64,000 nt of DNA from Hoylesella pleuritidis JCM 14110 (GTDB taxonomy: Bacteria > Bacteroidota > Bacteroidia > Bacteroidales > Bacteroidaceae): the NCBI RefSeq assembly GCF_000613725.1, contig NZ_BAJN01000002.1, forward strand, positions 1 to 64,000, written 5' to 3'. Each line of letters opens with the position of its first letter. Position 1 is the stretch's first letter. The notes under the pieces were generated by a model. That model had not been told where the DNA came from, made no database searches, and was given only the letters and a program-made list of their open reading frames with translations. Shown in pieces: positions 1 to 8,052 of this stretch. The position numbers and the translations under genes are program-made.

Positions 1-601
1 TGACCACGTGTTGGTGGGATTCCGATACAACGATCCGGGAAGACCTTATGTGATGGGAAGTCTGTTTAATGGTACCACCGCGGGAGGGGGATTTGCCGAA
101 AATCACAAGAAAAGCCTTACGACCCGAAGCGGCTCTACGATCACTTTTGACGAGACAGCTCATACAATCCTTTTGCAAACGACACACGCCAATAAGATAT
201 TCATAGACGAGAAATATGGTACGATCTCTATCTCTTCAGCTGAGGAAGTGAATGTCAACACGAAAGAAGTGAACATCAATGCTTCCGAAAATATGAATGT
301 GAATGTAGGAAAGAATTTCAGTATGTCAGTTGGAGAAGATGCAAATGTAAGTATTGGTGGTAATGCATCCGTTAGTGTACAGGGAGGACTGACATCCGAT
401 GTCTCTAAGGACCTCAATTCAAGAATAGCTGGAGATGCTGTTCATCATATACAGGGAAATTTGGAAACGGTCTCAGAAAGACACATCAATATACATTCAC
501 TGTCGGAAATCAATATGGAGTCGGATGGTGAGACAAGTATCGCTTCAAAACAAAATATGTATATAAAGAGTAACGTCAAGGTTGATATCGCAAAAGGGTA
601 A
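1..601 (+). CDS. vgrG: VgrG (TssI) T6SS spike protein, C-terminal part
   Basis: The reading frame is open from the window edge (codons from base 2) and ends in TAA at 601, so only the last ~199 residues are present. They begin with HVLVGFRYNDPGRPYVMGSL, the end of the conserved VgrG gp5-like OB region. A long stretch of alternating V/I/N/S residues follows (for example VNVNTKEVNINASENMNVNV), which is typical of the VgrG triple-stranded beta-helix needle. VgrG caps the Hcp tube and carries effectors and PAAR tips out of the cell. The genes immediately downstream are a lipoprotein, a phospholipase and a PAAR-like protein, as expected for a vgrG-linked cargo cassette. The C-terminus ends VDIAKG, and that ending reappears in a broken copy at 4586-4630. 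The family call is secure; the N-terminal domains are not visible. Confidence 0.9.
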   Translation, partial: DHVLVGFRYNDPGRPYVMGSLFNGTTAGGGFAENHKKSLTTRSGSTITFDETAHTILLQTTHANKIFIDEKYGTISISSAEEVNVNTKEVNINASENMNVNVGKNFSMSVGEDANVSIGGNASVSVQGGLTSDVSKDLNSRIAGDAVHHIQGNLETVSERHINIHSLSEINMESDGETSIASKQNMYIKSNVKVDIAKG

Positions 602-620
602 AAGATAGATAAATAGGAAT

Positions 621-1790
621 ATGAAAAAAGGAAGTATGCTGAAAGCTGCAATATTCTGTTTGGTAATATTTATAAATCCGTTTTATAGTTGTTCAAGCAA
701 TAGAAATTCAAATAGTAAAGATAAAAGTATGGATACAACTTTTTGTTGGGAACCACTCATTGCATCTCCCAGATTCTATCCAATGGAGACGAAATATGCA
801 AGGGTCGGGATTGGCAATAGTGGGAATTGGGTGAGTGTTATGGAGAAATTTACGGGTATGGGTCTTGGTAATGCCGATGGCACCATCGATATGAGTAGTG
901 TGACAGAAGATGGCAAGCTCGAAGTCCCGAGTAGCATTGATGTACTTTGGCTTTCCTACACGGAAAAGAAGTTCTATCGAGTCAAGGCACAACTTCCACT
1001 GTATTTACAAAGTAAGATGCTAACGATGTTTAGAACGGGATACCGCCAGACGCGCCCCGAAGAACATTTGACGTATGATGGTTTCGTTATCAATATGTTG
1101 CCTAAGGGGCGTGTCTGGCTATATCTCACAGGAACAGGGCGTAGCGAGTTGGTCTGTGATTCCTTGCAAGGGGAGGAAGTACAGATGTCTCTGAAAGATT
1201 TTGATGAGGAGGGTTATGAATATCACAAAACTTTGGATGCTTTTTGCAAAGGAAGACTTTCTGATTATCCTGATGCCGTCGTAGAGAGTCTGAAGAGAAA
1301 CGGTATTCCTGAGCATCTTTGGGAACAATACAAGTTAAGATATTCCTATAATATCACTTATTTTTTTGAAAATGAAAAGACGGTATTGGGGAATGACTAT
1401 CTTTATCGTTTTCTTACCGGAGAATATTTCCATAGGGATGATAATGTAAAGCATCCAACATTGCCTTGCGTAAGGGAAATCCAATGTATTTGGAAAGTAG
1501 GAACAACAGAATATGACGGGTTTTTCTTTTTTGATGAGAACGAGATTATTAAGAAATATGCAGAAGCTTTCGGTTCTACGGAAAAGAAAGGAGAACTGGT
1601 AATTCATATTAGCAAATATAACAATAAGTTTGATATCTTCCTGCGTGTGGATGGCAAAAAATACCCTTTACAGAAGACAATGATTCACGTATTCCGTGAT
1701 ACACCGCAGAAACTGAAAGAAGATGATGAACCTTTTTATAATAATCATCGAGATATCTATTCAGGAGACATTCATTATATCGGAGAATAA
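621..1790 (+). CDS. DUF2931-family lipoprotein, probable Tle immunity protein
   Basis: 389 residues. The first ~25 residues form a lipoprotein signal (lysines, then a hydrophobic run ending FYSCSS), so the mature protein should be lipid-anchored. The core, with FCWEPLIASPRFYPMETKYA, a later IDVLWLSYTEKKFYRVKAQL and a C-terminal ISKYNNKFDIFLRVDGKKYP, matches the DUF2931 pattern. DUF2931 genes often sit beside DUF2235 phospholipase effectors in T6SS loci. Here the gene lies 19 bp after vgrG and 4 bp before the Tle1-type gene. Inference: an envelope immunity protein that protects the producer from that phospholipase. A degraded paralogue lies at 4631-5147. Base composition is visibly more AT-rich than in tssB-tssC. 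The family call is good; the immunity role is unproven. Confidence 0.78.
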   Translation: MKKGSMLKAAIFCLVIFINPFYSCSSNRNSNSKDKSMDTTFCWEPLIASPRFYPMETKYARVGIGNSGNWVSVMEKFTGMGLGNADGTIDMSSVTEDGKLEVPSSIDVLWLSYTEKKFYRVKAQLPLYLQSKMLTMFRTGYRQTRPEEHLTYDGFVINMLPKGRVWLYLTGTGRSELVCDSLQGEEVQMSLKDFDEEGYEYHKTLDAFCKGRLSDYPDAVVESLKRNGIPEHLWEQYKLRYSYNITYFFENEKTVLGNDYLYRFLTGEYFHRDDNVKHPTLPCVREIQCIWKVGTTEYDGFFFFDENEIIKKYAEAFGSTEKKGELVIHISKYNNKFDIFLRVDGKKYPLQKTMIHVFRDTPQKLKEDDEPFYNNHRDIYSGDIHYIGE

Positions 1791-1794
1791 ATTT

Positions 1795-3279
1795 ATGTAT
1801 GGATATACAAACAGAAAATGCACGGTAGGATTAAAATCAAAGGATCAAAAACGTGAAAGCAAGAAGCTCTCTCTTACAGTCGGTGTTTTCTTCGACGGTA
1901 CAGGTAACAACAAATATAATGTGAACTTTTGGGAAGAAAGGGAGCATATCCCTAAATCGGACAAAGAGAATTATACAAAATACCATAATATGGTTACTCC
2001 AAAGTGGTGGCATAGGGTTACTCCGAATGTTTTACACCCAACTTATGACAGCTATAAAAAAAGTACCAAAACGAATATTGCAATTCTATGGTACCTCTAT
2101 AATACGTTGAAAATGCCTGACGCCATTAAGGTTTATGTCGAAGGTCCCGGTACAAATCGTCCGTCTGAAAAAATCAAACAAGGTACACGCTACAATGACG
2201 AAGAAGGGAAAGTCTCATCGGGGAATGCAGATAATGACAGTAACAGTGCATTCGGGAATGGGGGAACCGGAGTTAATGCAAAAATAGAGACGGCCTGTAA
2301 ATTAAGTGCACAAAAGATTGCTAACGAAATTAGAAAAAGAAATCTGATTCCCAACGAACTATTCCTTACATTTGACGTTTTTGGCTTTAGCAGAGGGGCG
2401 GCAGAAGCCAGAAGTTTTATCAATAGAATGTTTTTAGGGAGAGTAAAGAATGATAAGACGGAAGGTCGAAATGTATGTCTGGAAAAACATCTCATAAAAC
2501 ATGGCATCAAATCAATATGTCCCAAAATACATATGAATGTCCGTTTTCTCGGCATATTTGATACAGTATCATCTTATAGTTCAAATTTTTCGATCAATCC
2601 TGATTTTAGTAATGATGTACAGGAGTTGGCTCTGAGAATCCCCAGTTATGTAAGGCAGAGCGTTCATCTGGTTGCTGCCGACGAATACCGAATCTATTTT
2701 GCGTTGACCAATGCTAATTCCGCGAGAGGCAGATGTAAAGAAATTATCTTACCGGGAGCACACAGCGATATCGGGGGAGGCTACTTACCCATAGAAAAGG
2801 AAGAGATAATGATGAATGGGGAATCTTACGGTCCGAGACAATGTAGAGGATATAAATCTTTAAAGGAGTTATATGACGAGAAATGGATATCTGAAATATG
2901 GTATAGGGAAAGAGACACTTATTTAAAGCGACTGGATAAAGGGACGATTCGTGAGGTCAAAGGGGATTACTCTAAGATACCCTTATATATTATGGGAGAA
3001 AATATCAAAAACGGTGGAATATCATTGAAAGAAGATGTATTTAAAACTTTTTCATCCTTATCGGGTAAAAATATAAGTCCCAAACTAAAAGCATTAAGAC
3101 AATTATTGTTATCAAAGAGATTATATCATTTTGAGAATGGTAAAATAAAATTCTCAGGAACGCCTAATGATATGAAACTGATATATGCTGTACGGGCGGA
3201 ATATATACATTTGTCCGCACACAAAGGAATTTCCAGTTCCGCAACTAAAAATAATGTAAGAATCGTATATAATGGATAG
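1795..3279 (+). CDS. Tle1-type T6SS phospholipase effector (DUF2235)
   Basis: 494 residues from ATG 1795, 4 bp after the lipoprotein stop. An upstream in-frame ATG at 1723 lies inside the previous gene and is less likely. An early FFDGTGNN motif (about residues 32-39) opens the alpha/beta-hydrolase domain. The nucleophile elbow is GFSRG with Ser199, followed by FLGIFDTVSS (candidate catalytic Asp) and LPGAHSDIGGGY (candidate catalytic His). This Ser-Asp-His set and the DUF2235 layout define Tle1-like phospholipases, which attack membrane phospholipids of target cells. There is no signal peptide, consistent with T6SS loading. The C-terminus (VRAEYIHLSAHKG) is duplicated in the pseudogene near 5245. 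VgrG upstream and a PAAR-like protein downstream fit a VgrG-delivered cargo. Confidence 0.85.
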   Translation: MYGYTNRKCTVGLKSKDQKRESKKLSLTVGVFFDGTGNNKYNVNFWEEREHIPKSDKENYTKYHNMVTPKWWHRVTPNVLHPTYDSYKKSTKTNIAILWYLYNTLKMPDAIKVYVEGPGTNRPSEKIKQGTRYNDEEGKVSSGNADNDSNSAFGNGGTGVNAKIETACKLSAQKIANEIRKRNLIPNELFLTFDVFGFSRGAAEARSFINRMFLGRVKNDKTEGRNVCLEKHLIKHGIKSICPKIHMNVRFLGIFDTVSSYSSNFSINPDFSNDVQELALRIPSYVRQSVHLVAADEYRIYFALTNANSARGRCKEIILPGAHSDIGGGYLPIEKEEIMMNGESYGPRQCRGYKSLKELYDEKWISEIWYRERDTYLKRLDKGTIREVKGDYSKIPLYIMGENIKNGGISLKEDVFKTFSSLSGKNISPKLKALRQLLLSKRLYHFENGKIKFSGTPNDMKLIYAVRAEYIHLSAHKGISSSATKNNVRIVYNG

Positions 3280-3330
3280 CAGGTTTTATCTTAACAAATA
3301 TAACCGGTAACACTGTTGTATAGAAATAGT

Positions 3331-4056
3331 ATGACAATGGACATTTATGGTGGAGTATATACTTTTTTCTCGGAAATCTTTTTCCCTAATGGACATAAAT
3401 TTACTTATTGTAAGGATATAAGAATATCTTTCACTAAACCAAATAAAGGATACCGAACTTTGATTATAGACAAAGTGGCGGCAGAATATATTAACGGAGA
3501 GCTATCACAAGACTTCGATTTCGTAATGTCTTGGTTAGGTAATGTGCTCTACCCATTAAATATTGAGATATCCCCTACCGGCACCCCCAAAAGCATCGTT
3601 AACTTTAATGAAGTACGGAAAAGATATTCGGATGAAGGACAGCGAATAATGGCACATTACGAGCAGGCTCCACTTATAGTTCAATATGTTGAAACCTGTC
3701 TTGAAAGAGTCAGAGACGAGAAACTGTTCTTGCAACATATCGGCCAAAGCAATATATACCAGCTGATGGTATTGTGTATGGATATTTCTGGTCATAGTTA
3801 TCAATTGTCAGATTTCCCTTTTACAAGAGATTCCCTTACTTTTCAATTTGTCATAGAAGATGAGAATGAAACGGAGTTATTACTGACTGTTCCAGAAATC
3901 AAGACGGAGCGCAAGTTACTCTCGCACGAGAGCAGAGCATATGTACATAAGACAGGTATGGGGACTTTCGACCATATACAATTTATATTGATCGTAGAAC
4001 TTGAAGGCGATGGATATTATACAAGAAGACTGGAATTGAAACGAATAAAAGAATAG
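3331..4056 (+). CDS. Unknown protein in the T6SS cargo cassette
   Basis: About 242 residues if ATG 3331 is the start; a second ATG at 3337 is equally possible, and an in-frame TTG at 3316 would add five residues. I do not recognise a family. There is no signal peptide and no membrane segment. The sequence is acidic-basic mixed with many aromatic residues (for example YQLSDFPFTRDSLTFQFV), and its C-terminus predicts beta strands. It sits 51 bp after the phospholipase and 2 bp before the PAAR-like gene. Its position between effector and tip protein suggests an adaptor or chaperone loading the phospholipase onto the spike, or a second immunity protein; nothing in the sequence decides. No trace of it is visible in the decayed cassette copy downstream. 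Confidence 0.7.
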   Translation: MTMDIYGGVYTFFSEIFFPNGHKFTYCKDIRISFTKPNKGYRTLIIDKVAAEYINGELSQDFDFVMSWLGNVLYPLNIEISPTGTPKSIVNFNEVRKRYSDEGQRIMAHYEQAPLIVQYVETCLERVRDEKLFLQHIGQSNIYQLMVLCMDISGHSYQLSDFPFTRDSLTFQFVIEDENETELLLTVPEIKTERKLLSHESRAYVHKTGMGTFDHIQFILIVELEGDGYYTRRLELKRIKE

Positions 4057-4058
4057 CG

Positions 4059-4478
4059 ATGAAAGATGAATATGTAGTAAACGGAGCGATATGTCTCTGC
4101 AAATTCGGTACGGCACCGGGCTTTCTAAAAGTGATGGACAATCAGGTTGTCTATATGAATGGCAAATTGGCAGCCACAGATAAGACATTGGGCAACCCCT
4201 TAGAAGCTCCCGGCTTTTGCCAATGCAAGAAGTCGTGGCCTCCAAAACCCTGCACTCCGTCTCTCGTGAAATGGACAGGAGTATACGACGGTGTGAGTAT
4301 CAATAGCTCTTCGTCCCCGTTATTGGGAATAAGCAAGGGCACTTGTATCTTGGGCTGTCAGGATTGTATCTCTTTCCAAACGACAGGCCAGATTGCCATA
4401 CCGGGGATGTCTCAAATAAGCAATTCTGCACTCTGCTTACAGGCAGATATAAATCCATTAGGGATTGAATTCCCTTAA
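4059..4478 (+). CDS. DUF4280 PAAR-like T6SS tip protein
   Basis: 139 residues, 2 bp after the preceding stop and probably translationally coupled to it. It begins MKDEYVVNGAICLCKFGTAP and carries a paired-cysteine layout (CLC; CQCKKSWPPKPC; GTCILGCQDC) with a central WTGVYDGVSIN, the pattern of DUF4280. DUF4280 proteins are PAAR-like: a small, cysteine-rich, probably metal-stabilised cone at the end of VgrG that sharpens the spike or attaches effectors. It is the last gene of the intact cassette. A degraded copy of the same gene is at 5390-5673. The family call is secure; metal binding is inferred from the cysteines. Confidence 0.85.
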   Translation: MKDEYVVNGAICLCKFGTAPGFLKVMDNQVVYMNGKLAATDKTLGNPLEAPGFCQCKKSWPPKPCTPSLVKWTGVYDGVSINSSSSPLLGISKGTCILGCQDCISFQTTGQIAIPGMSQISNSALCLQADINPLGIEFP

Positions 4479-4513
4479 AGGTCAATAAAATAACTTCTAA
4501 ACAAAAAACTGAA

Positions 4514-4630
4514 TGTTCATTCATACGATAGATAATGTGAATATAGAGTTAAATGAAAAAGATGGTTATCACATCATAGGAACGGATGAATATTAAAAGT
4601 AAAGATCAAGTTGATATTGCAAAGGGATAG
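4514..4630 (+). pseudogene. Remnant of a vgrG 3' end
   Basis: Bases 4586-4630 read MNIKSKDQVDIAKG followed by TAG, very close to the true VgrG end (MYIKSNVKVDIAKG, stop). The preceding frame from 4514 reads MFIHTIDNVNIELNEKDG and so on, which resembles the beta-helix tail (INIHSLSEINMESDGE) and then needs a frameshift near 4585. It is therefore a truncated second vgrG tail, placed in the same order relative to a DUF2931 remnant as in the intact cassette. The match of the last 14 residues is clear; the part before the shift is weaker. Confidence 0.6.
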
Positions 4631-5342
4631 AATAATAAAACAGTTGTTTGCACTAATATTATCAATCGTATTTTTTCTTATTATGATTTCTTGTACAATG
4701 AACAACAGCTCGAGAACAAAATTTCCTTGGGAACCTGCCGTCGCTGCTCCCATAAATTACCCAGTAGAAACTCAATACACTCTTGTAGGTTACGGGACAA
4801 ATGGGCGGGAGCTATCCGTAATGGAACAGACCCCAAGAAGCGGCATAAGTGATCCCAGCGATGGTGCCGGAGTTTTGGAGACGATCCAGGTTTCGATCTT
4901 CCCAATAGTCTAAGCATACTTTGGCTGTCGTGCACAGAGCAGAAGTTCTATAAAGCAGATATCAATTTGACTGGTCGGTCGGTGATACACTTTATACAGG
5001 TAACTTTTTCTTTGATGAGGTTGAAGTTGTCAGGAAATTTAAAGAAGCTTTCGGTACAGACCATAAGAGAAAAGGTGAATTCATCGTACGGGTAAGCAAA
5101 TACAACAACTGGTTTGATATCTCTTTATATGTGGAAGGAAGAGAATAATGGCTAAAGGGAAAAATATATACTTTATGGATAATAACGGCATTCATTTTAG
5201 TGGAAATAACGAGCTAAAAGCACAGATTTTAAATGTAAGAGCAGAATTTATTCATTTATCCGCTTACGATTCAGGATAGACCACTTTCTATGCTCATGAG
5301 GCAACCTCCAACAATAAACGTATCATCATTTATGATAATTAG
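4631..5342 (+). pseudogene. Fused remnants of a second DUF2931 lipoprotein and a Tle1 tail
   Basis: The first part reads LFALILSIVFFLIMISCTMN (lipoprotein signal), then FPWEPAVAAPINYPVETQYT, matching the intact DUF2931 protein, but it has no ATG start. A frameshift near 4880 leads into SILWLSCTEQKFYKADINL. A large deletion follows, then GNFFFDEVEVVRKFKEAFG and VSKYNNWFDISLYVEGRE, the DUF2931 C-terminus. Past a stop at 5146-5148 the sequence turns directly into the Tle1 C-terminus (NGIHFSGNNELKA, VRAEFIHLSAYDSG) with a stop at 5277 and a last piece (TSNNKRIIIYDN) ending at 5342. Nearly the whole phospholipase, including its catalytic domain, is missing. This is a real pseudogene, not a sequencing error. 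Confidence 0.8.
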
Positions 5343-5389
5343 TAAAAACGGAGATATCTTATGTTATCTCTGACTTCTCCACTGAAAAT

Positions 5390-5673
5390 GAGACCTGTTC
5401 TCTTGTATTCCAAATAGAGAAAGAAAATTGACAATCTGTCAATCTGTATGAATGGAAAACTAACCGCCACAGACCAAACATTGGGAAATACGTTTGAACC
5501 GTTTTCATCAATGGAGCCTCTGTTCCCTCGTTAGAAACGAGTAAGGGAATTTGTGTATTAGGTTGTCTTGATTGCATCTCGTTTCAAACATCAGGTCAGA
5601 TTCCAGTTCCCAACAGCAAACAAGTAAGAGAAGCTGCAATGGCTTTGAAAACGATATTAACCCGCTATTGTAA
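5390..5673 (+). pseudogene. Remnant of a second DUF4280 PAAR-like gene
   Basis: The fragment MNGKLTATDQTLGNTFEPF matches MNGKLAATDKTLGNPLEAP of the intact gene. The central cysteine-rich stretch is deleted. After a frameshift the sequence continues NGASVPSLETSKGICVLGCL, then DCISFQTSGQIPVPNS, and after another shift DINPLL with stop 5671-5673 (intact: DINPLGIEFP). The start region is not recognisable. It completes the decayed vgrG-tail / DUF2931 / Tle1 / DUF4280 copy in the original gene order. Confidence 0.78.
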
Positions 5674-5710
5674 ATAAAATTCGCATACATTTTCTTCACC
5701 AAGAATTTAT

Positions 5711-5741
5711 TTTGTTGGCAGAGAAAATTTAGGTATCTTTG
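5711..5741 (+). promoter_or_regulatory. Bacteroidetes-type promoter (TTTG-N19-TATCTTTG)
   Basis: TTTG at 5711-5714 and TATCTTTG at 5734-5741 are separated by exactly 19 bases, matching the Bacteroidetes -33/-7 consensus. No intact gene follows before tssB at 6097, so it either makes a long leader for tssB or is left over from a lost gene. Confidence 0.6.
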
Positions 5742-6022
5742 CAGGGTATATAAACCACTGATTATTAAACAATTAAAACAATAGGAGAATTGAAATATAC
5801 ATTCACCCTCAAACCTGCATTAAAGAACTCGTTTCGGGCCGCCAACTTGAACTATTTACACCAGAGATAGGGATAGCAGAACAGAACAGGCCCCGCAAAG
5901 CGGTCGACGAGCTTCAGACCGACCGGTGAAATAGACTTACAGATGTGGCCGAATATCATTACGGACAATATGATAAGTTGTAATTTTTTATTCTAAGCAG
6001 CCTATTTTCGAATTTATTTTCA
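5742..6022 (+). other. Gene-free stretch with a possible eroded reading frame
   Basis: No intact gene. From about 5790 one frame reads KYTFTLKPALKNSFRAANL then NYLHQR and a stop; another frame near 5907 reads FRPTGEIDLQM. These pieces faintly recall the N-terminal half of Bacteroidetes Hcp (TssD) proteins, which would suit the location just before tssB. The resemblance is weak and could be chance. Confidence 0.25.
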
Positions 6023-6030
6023 TACCTTTG
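6023..6030 (+). promoter_or_regulatory. -7 box (TACCTTTG) upstream of tssB
   Basis: TACCTTTG fits the Bacteroidetes TAnnTTTG -7 box and lies 67 bp before the tssB ATG. No good -33 TTG is seen at the usual distance. Probable start of the tssBC transcript. Confidence 0.5.
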
Positions 6031-6096
6031 TAGGCAATGTGTGCGTTGTATAAACGAAAATATAATAATATATAACTTAAAAGAAAGTATGTAATT

Positions 6097-6555
6097 ATGG
6101 CAATCTATGATTATGGAGTTGGCGGTAATGAGGTAAAAGTTGATGCCAACGAGTCGATAGCGGATATTCCTTCCAACCGAACGTTGTTGGTACAGAAACT
6201 TACGGACGATGCCCCTGTCAGCCCCGAAGCAGTTTACGGTCTGCAAACGGTAGAGGATGTTTTCGAACATTTTTCACCCTCTGTCGAGCTCGAGATGCAG
6301 AATGAGAATGGAGAGGATGTCAGCGAAACGATGGCTTTCAAGAATCTCGGCGATTTCGATGCTAAAAGTATGATGGAACGCAGCGAGTTTCTCAGTAAGC
6401 TCAATGTAGAGAAAGAACAGAACAGAAAGATTGCTCGACAGCTGTCGTCCAATAAGGCTTTGCTGAAAGCTTTGGAGAATCCAGAGAAACGGCAGGCCAT
6501 TATCGATTTATTGGAAACTTCACTTGAAGAAATCAAAGGCACAGATGCCAAATAA
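6097..6555 (+). CDS. tssB: TssB, T6SS contractile sheath small subunit
   Basis: 152 residues. The N-terminus (MAIYDYGVGGNEVKVDANES), a central VYGLQTVEDVFEHFSPSVEL and a charged helical C-terminus with RKIARQLSSNKALLKALENP match the Bacteroidetes T6SS iii TssB family at its usual length. TssB interlocks with TssC to form the cytoplasmic contractile sheath that drives the Hcp-VgrG needle. It is followed 18 bp later by tssC, the near-universal pair. GC content rises again compared with the cargo cassette upstream, which fits core versus variable T6SS parts. The -7 box at 6023 probably serves both genes. Confidence 0.9.
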   Translation: MAIYDYGVGGNEVKVDANESIADIPSNRTLLVQKLTDDAPVSPEAVYGLQTVEDVFEHFSPSVELEMQNENGEDVSETMAFKNLGDFDAKSMMERSEFLSKLNVEKEQNRKIARQLSSNKALLKALENPEKRQAIIDLLETSLEEIKGTDAK

Positions 6556-6573
6556 TCTCTTAAATTCAGAACA

Positions 6574-7956
6574 ATGGAAAACGAAATAAAAGCAAAAGAA
6601 CAGCAGCAGACCGTCGTAGCCAGTAAATCGGCGGTAAAAAAAGACGCATCGGCAGCCGCTTCTTCGTTAGACAAGCTGAAAGAATACGGCGGTTTTGCAT
6701 TCTTGGAAAACATTATCGACGGTTTCTCGAACCTGAATCCTACGCGTAAGGCGCGCCGCAACATCTTCTTGACAGACGAGCAGTGGTCGGGCGAACGCAA
6801 AGTGCTGGCCAACAGGCTAAGCGTGTGGTTGGAACTGCTTAGAACGGGCGAGTCGGCCGAGAAAATGAGAGACAGAGCCAAAGATAAGGCTCAAAGCGTA
6901 GAGGATCTGCTTTACAAGAATCTGCACACGGCACTGAACCGGGTCCACGAATTAGAGACGGCCTACCGTTCGGTTGCTCTTTTCTATAAGAATACGGAAA
7001 GCAGCAAGGTGAAGAACGTGACGATCGTCAATGCAGATATGGCACAACTGAAAGATTTAGATAACACGCTCTTCATCGATTACATCGGTAACGAACTCAG
7101 CCAGAACTTCGATCGCCTGGATCTGCGCCGCAACTATTCGATTCTGATCATTCCTGGCTACTTGGGATCTAATGCCGTGCTCGACAAATGGGCTAAGCTG
7201 GCACATAACAACAAGGTAATGCTTGTGACAGACTTCCAAGACTTGGAAACTCCGGACGATGTCGTCGATATCTTCTTCAATGCCGATCATACAGGTGGCG
7301 ACGTATATAAATCGAACGTAATTATGACCTGTAACTATCTGTTAGGTCGTCCGCGGGTAGCAGAAGTAGGCGAGGAAGAGAATCTGTATGTTCCTGGTTC
7401 GGGTGCACTTGCTGGAAAGATATACAGCACGTTGATGTCGCAGGTAGTTGCCGGAAAGAAATTCGGTAGTCTGAATGAAGTGGAAAGCGTACGCTTCGAC
7501 TTAAAGAAAAGCGAAATTTCCGAGCTCGAACGAATGGGACTTGTACCGATGGTGAACGAGTATAGCAAAGTAATGGCTTTCTCGGCCAAGACACTTTTCA
7601 ACGGCGATAACCTCGGTCTGCAAACCTACTCCGTCGTACGCGTATTCGACTACATCTCCAAGGTGTTGTTCGATTTCCTCAACCGTCGTGCTTTCGAAAA
7701 CTGGACAACGCGCACGGAAGCCGATCTGAGGAGTCAAATCGTGAGATTTTTAGACAGCATTCAAGGTCCGACGCGCTTGATCGAAAAGTTCAAAGTTATC
7801 AGAATCGAGCAAGATCCCAAGCAAAAAGATCGAGTACTATTAGATATTCACCTTACGCCTTACTTCCCCGCAAAGAGCTTTGTCATTCAGTTAGAGGGTC
7901 GCAAGGGCGACGCTCCGGAAGAAGCTAACTGGGAGAGTCAGTACAACCAAGAATAA
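6574..7956 (+). CDS. tssC: TssC, T6SS contractile sheath large subunit
   Basis: 460 residues. After a disordered Lys/Gln/Ala-rich start (to about residue 30) comes the conserved FLENIIDGFSNLNPTRKARR, then LSQNFDRLDLRRNYSILIIP and a C-terminal GPTRLIEKFKVIRIEQDPKQ with a beta-rich end (HLTPYFPAKSFVIQLEG). This is the Bacteroidetes TssC (DUF5458) layout at full length. TssC forms the outer sheath layer with TssB and carries the recycling contacts. The gene is last in this operon; a strong hairpin terminator starts 44 bp downstream. Confidence 0.92.
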   Translation: MENEIKAKEQQQTVVASKSAVKKDASAAASSLDKLKEYGGFAFLENIIDGFSNLNPTRKARRNIFLTDEQWSGERKVLANRLSVWLELLRTGESAEKMRDRAKDKAQSVEDLLYKNLHTALNRVHELETAYRSVALFYKNTESSKVKNVTIVNADMAQLKDLDNTLFIDYIGNELSQNFDRLDLRRNYSILIIPGYLGSNAVLDKWAKLAHNNKVMLVTDFQDLETPDDVVDIFFNADHTGGDVYKSNVIMTCNYLLGRPRVAEVGEEENLYVPGSGALAGKIYSTLMSQVVAGKKFGSLNEVESVRFDLKKSEISELERMGLVPMVNEYSKVMAFSAKTLFNGDNLGLQTYSVVRVFDYISKVLFDFLNRRAFENWTTRTEADLRSQIVRFLDSIQGPTRLIEKFKVIRIEQDPKQKDRVLLDIHLTPYFPAKSFVIQLEGRKGDAPEEANWESQYNQE

Positions 7957-7999
7957 AACCATAGGCTATTGCCGACTTATATTTATTCCGATTAAAACG

Positions 8000-8034
8000 A
8001 AATGGCAGGGAAACATTTCCCTGCCATTTTTTTA
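8000..8034 (+). terminator. Intrinsic terminator after tssC
   Basis: Left arm AAATGGCAGGGAAA (8000-8013) and right arm TTTCCCTGCCATTT (8016-8029) are perfectly complementary and run into a T tract to 8033. It lies between convergent tssC and the radical SAM gene and probably ends both transcripts. Confidence 0.9.
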
Positions 8035-8052
8035 TCGCCACATAATAAAATA

